From Oceanococcus sp041625325 (lineage in GTDB: Bacteria > Pseudomonadota > Gammaproteobacteria > Nevskiales > Oceanococcaceae), in assembly GCA_041625325.1 (NCBI GenBank), contig JBFJTN010000195.1:1-6999 (forward strand): DNA of 6,999 nt, written 5' to 3'. The translations under genes were made by a program, and so were the position numbers. Below, one piece after another: positions 4,796-6,999 of this stretch; positions within the stretch are counted from its first letter, which is position 1, and each line of letters starts with the position of its first letter. Under the pieces are notes generated by a model. It saw only the letters and a program-made list of their open reading frames with translations, had not been told where the DNA came from and did not search any database.

Positions 4796-5221
4796 ATGAT
4801 CATCCGTGCCTTCAGTCCGGATGATGAAGCCGCGGTTGTGGCCCTGTGGCAGGACTGCGATCTGCTGCGACCGTGGAATGATCCTCATCGGGATATTCGG
4901 CGCAAGCTCACGGTGCAGGCGGAGCTGTTCCTGGTCGCGCAGCAGGGTGCGGACATCGTGGGAACGGTGATGTGCGGCTATGACGGACATCGCGGCTGGG
5001 TCAACTACCTGGCGGTCGGCCCGCAGCAGCGGAACAAGGGACTGGGTCGGCGCCTGATGCAGGCCGCGGAAGCCGCCCTGCAGGCGCTGGGCTGCCCCAA
5101 GCTCAATATCCAGGTGCGCGAAAACAACGCAGGGGTCCTGGCCTTCTACCGGAAGCTGGGCTACTCGGTCGATCCGGTGGTCAGCCTGGGCAAGCGTCTG
5201 ATACCGGCCCCGTCACCCTGA
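4796..5221 (+). CDS. ypeA: YpeA-like GNAT acetyltransferase, 141 aa
   Basis: This is a GNAT acetyltransferase close to E. coli YpeA, whose substrate is not well defined. Recognisable YpeA-specific wording includes LWQDCDLLRPWNDP (17-30), GTVMCGYDGHRG (56-67) and the tail SLGKRLI. Motif A is VGPQQRNKGLGRRL (74-87), with the acetyl-CoA-binding Q/R-x-x-G-x-G as R79-N-K-G82-L-G84. Motif B is ENNAGVLAFYRKLGY (109-123). ATG 4796 gives 141 residues, the length I recall for the E. coli protein, and MIIRAF aligns with its MEIRVF; GTG 4790, two codons upstream, is less likely. No good ribosome binding site is seen, only a GC-rich leader. It follows the DJ-1 gene by 124 bases with a hairpin between, so it may be a separate transcript. 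It converges with the acyl-CoA dehydrogenase gene. Confidence 0.9.
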   Translation: MIIRAFSPDDEAAVVALWQDCDLLRPWNDPHRDIRRKLTVQAELFLVAQQGADIVGTVMCGYDGHRGWVNYLAVGPQQRNKGLGRRLMQAAEAALQALGCPKLNIQVRENNAGVLAFYRKLGYSVDPVVSLGKRLIPAPSP

Positions 5222-5258
5222 TCGGGACGGGTGATGCGCCGCGGCGAGCGGGGCGATC

Positions 5259-5285
5259 CGGCAGGTCGGCTGCGGCGGCCTGCCG
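5259..5285. terminator. Hairpin between convergent genes, possible bidirectional terminator
   Basis: CGGCAGG (5259-5265) and CCTGCCG (5279-5285) form a 7-bp stem with a 13-base loop in the 101-base gap between ypeA and the acyl-CoA dehydrogenase gene. The position suits a shared terminator, but there is no strong T run on either side (only GCTTT nearby on the + strand). Confidence 0.35.
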
Positions 5286-5322
5286 AATGCTTTGCCCGGG
5301 GCGCGGCGGCGAAGAATCCCGC

Positions 5323-6999
5323 TCAGAAGTTGTCTTCGGCCAGCTCCGTCAGTGAAGCGGCGCCGGATCGGATCTGGGCCATCAGGGCTGCCGTTTCCGG
5401 GTACAGGCGGGCGAAATAGAAGCGCGCGGTGATCAGCTTGCCCCGGTAGAAGTCCGCATCTGCGCCGGAAGCATTCTCAAGCGCCTCGTGGGCGATGCCG
5501 GCGGCGAAGCACCAGGAGAAGGAGAACACCAGGTGGCCGATCAGCCGCAGGTAGGGCACCGCGGCGGCGCCGACTTCCTCGGGGTTCTTCATCGCCCGGG
5601 CGCCCACCTCCATGGTCAGGGCCTGCACGTCCGCGGCCAGCTTCGCCAGCGGTTCGCTGAATTCCTTCATGTCGGCGCTGTCGCCGTGACGGGCCACCAC
5701 ATCCTGGATCACCTTGCCGAACTTCATCAGGCTGGCGCCGCCGTTGGCCAGCACCTTGCGGCCGAGCAGGTCCAGGGCCTGGATCGTGTTGGTGCCCTCG
5801 TAGATCATGTTGATGCGGGCATCCCGCACGCATTGCTCCAGGCCCCACTCCCTGATGTAGCCGTGGCCGCCGAGCACCTGCATGGCCAGGGTGGTGGATT
5901 CGTAGCCGTTGTCGGTGATGAAGCCTTTGACCACCGGGGTGAGCAGGGAGACCATCTCGGCATTGTCCTTGCGCACGCCCTCATCGGGGTGGCCGAACTG
6001 GCGGTCGATGGCCAGGCCGGCCCAGTAGGTGAAGGCCCGCGCCGCCTCGACGTAGGCTTTCTGGGTCAGCAGCATGCGCCGCACATCGGGGTGCACGATG
6101 ATCGGGTCGGCCGGCTTGTCCTTGCGCTGCGGGCCGGACAGGGAGCGCCCCTGCAGGCGTTCCCGGGCATAGGCCAGCGAGTTCTGGTAGGCGAACTCGG
6201 CCAGTCCCAGGGATTGCATGCCGACCCCCAGCCGGGCGGCGTTCATCATCACGAACATGGCGTTGAGGCCACGATTCTCCTCGCCGACCAGCCAGCCACG
6301 GGCGCCGTCCAGGTTGATCACGCAGGTGGCGTTGCCGTGGATGCCCATCTTGTGCTCCAGCGCGCCGCAGCTCAGGCCGTTGCGTTCGCCCGGGCGGCCC
6401 TGCTCATCGGGCAGGAACTTCGGGACCACGAACAGCGAAATGCCCTTGGTGCCGGCCGGGGCGTCCGGCAGGCGCGCCAGGACGAGGTGCACGATGTTGT
6501 CCGCCATGTCGTGCTCGCCGGCGGAGATGAAGATCTTGGTGCCGGTGATCGCGTAGCTGCCGTCGCCCTGCGCTTCGGCCCGGGTCTTGAGCAGGCCCAG
6601 GTCCGTGCCGCAGTGGGCCTCGGTCAGGCACATGGTGCCGGTCCATTCACCGGAGACCAGCGGGGGCAGGTAGAGCTGCTTCTGCTCCGCCGTGCCGAAG
6701 GCGTGCAGGGCGTTGTAGGCACCATGCGACAGGCCCGTGTACATGGTCCAGGCCTGATTGGCCGAGTTGAGCATCTCCATGAAGGCGTTGTGCACCACAT
6801 GGGGCAGGCCCTGGCCACCGTATTCGGGGTCGGCGCCCAGGGCCGGCCAGCCGCCTTCCACGAACTGACGATAGGCTTCCTTGAAACCGGTCGGGGTGGT
6901 CACGCTGTGGTCCGGGTTCAGGGTGCAGCCCTCGCTGTCGCCCACCGCATTGAGCGGCTGCAGCACCTCGCTGCAGAAGCGGCCGGCCTCCTCCAGCAC
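5323..6999 (-). CDS. Acyl-CoA dehydrogenase, long C-terminal-domain type (5' end beyond window)
   Basis: This FAD enzyme oxidises acyl-CoA thioesters to trans-2-enoyl-CoA in beta-oxidation or a related pathway. About 558 residues are visible; family members are near 590-600, so some 40 N-terminal residues lie outside. The GTG at the window edge is an ordinary valine codon, not a start. Domains in order are an N-terminal helical part, the middle FAD-contact strand region with MCLTEAHCGTDLG and ITGTKIFISAGEHDMADN, then HKMGIHGNATCVI and the C-terminal helical domain with VLGGHGYIREWGLEQCVRD. IYEGTNTIQALDL carries the likely catalytic Glu (visible residue 401, codon 5797-5799). The extra C-terminal part (about 450-558) is the domain found in DmdC-like (3-methylmercaptopropionyl-CoA) and related dehydrogenases. 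Such genes are frequently annotated dmdC, but substrate cannot be decided here. All catalytic landmarks are intact. Confidence 0.93.
   Translation of the reverse strand: MLEEAGRFCSEVLQPLNAVGDSEGCTLNPDHSVTTPTGFKEAYRQFVEGGWPALGADPEYGGQGLPHVVHNAFMEMLNSANQAWTMYTGLSHGAYNALHAFGTAEQKQLYLPPLVSGEWTGTMCLTEAHCGTDLGLLKTRAEAQGDGSYAITGTKIFISAGEHDMADNIVHLVLARLPDAPAGTKGISLFVVPKFLPDEQGRPGERNGLSCGALEHKMGIHGNATCVINLDGARGWLVGEENRGLNAMFVMMNAARLGVGMQSLGLAEFAYQNSLAYARERLQGRSLSGPQRKDKPADPIIVHPDVRRMLLTQKAYVEAARAFTYWAGLAIDRQFGHPDEGVRKDNAEMVSLLTPVVKGFITDNGYESTTLAMQVLGGHGYIREWGLEQCVRDARINMIYEGTNTIQALDLLGRKVLANGGASLMKFGKVIQDVVARHGDSADMKEFSEPLAKLAADVQALTMEVGARAMKNPEEVGAAAVPYLRLIGHLVFSFSWCFAAGIAHEALENASGADADFYRGKLITARFYFARLYPETAALMAQIRSGAASLTELAEDNF

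Overview
The window looks like GC-rich gammaproteobacterial DNA. The right-hand third has high-GC third positions, a long FadE/DmdC-type acyl-CoA dehydrogenase and a close relative of E. coli YpeA. A Xanthomonadales-like or related lineage is plausible but is inferred from general family resemblance, not demonstrated.

Region 1 (1-1052) is one end of an IS3-family insertion sequence transcribed leftwards. It has orfA (719-982), a canonical -1 slippery heptamer (725-731) and orfB with a readable DD(35)E triad, cut by the window edge. Its terminus falls at about 1052. Immediately beyond it are the codons L-D-Y-E-D-D-H-stop, overlapping the start of an intact higA antitoxin gene (1076-1369) as TAATG. 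This looks like the tail of a higB toxin gene destroyed by the insertion, leaving higA orphaned.

Region 2 (about 1370-3860) is the most unusual part. Three homologous elements of 95-99 bp (1442-1540, 2394-2492, 3081-3175) separate single-gene units, and a shorter related one (3808-3859) follows the last unit. Their ends resemble the R'' (RYYYAAC) and R' (GTTRRRY) core sites of integron attC elements, they are imperfect palindromes, and they lie directly after the genes. I read the stretch as an integron gene-cassette array without its integrase: higBA cassette, attC A; GNAT acetyltransferase cassette with the gene reversed, attC B; DUF1772 membrane protein cassette, attC C; pRiA4b ORF-3-like cassette, attC D. 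Toxin-antitoxin, acetyltransferase and unknown-function genes are typical cassette cargo.

Region 3 (about 3860-6999) appears to be ordinary chromosome. It holds an exported DJ-1/PfpI-family protein in which glycine occupies the usual nucleophile-cysteine position, a GC-rich hairpin, a YpeA-like acetyltransferase, a second hairpin between convergent genes, and the 3' part of a leftward acyl-CoA dehydrogenase gene. No rRNA, tRNA, CRISPR array or replication origin was seen. No stretch longer than 300 bases lacks a gene; the gaps at 1370-1642, 2291-2555 and 3051-3190 are largely occupied by the attC-like elements.
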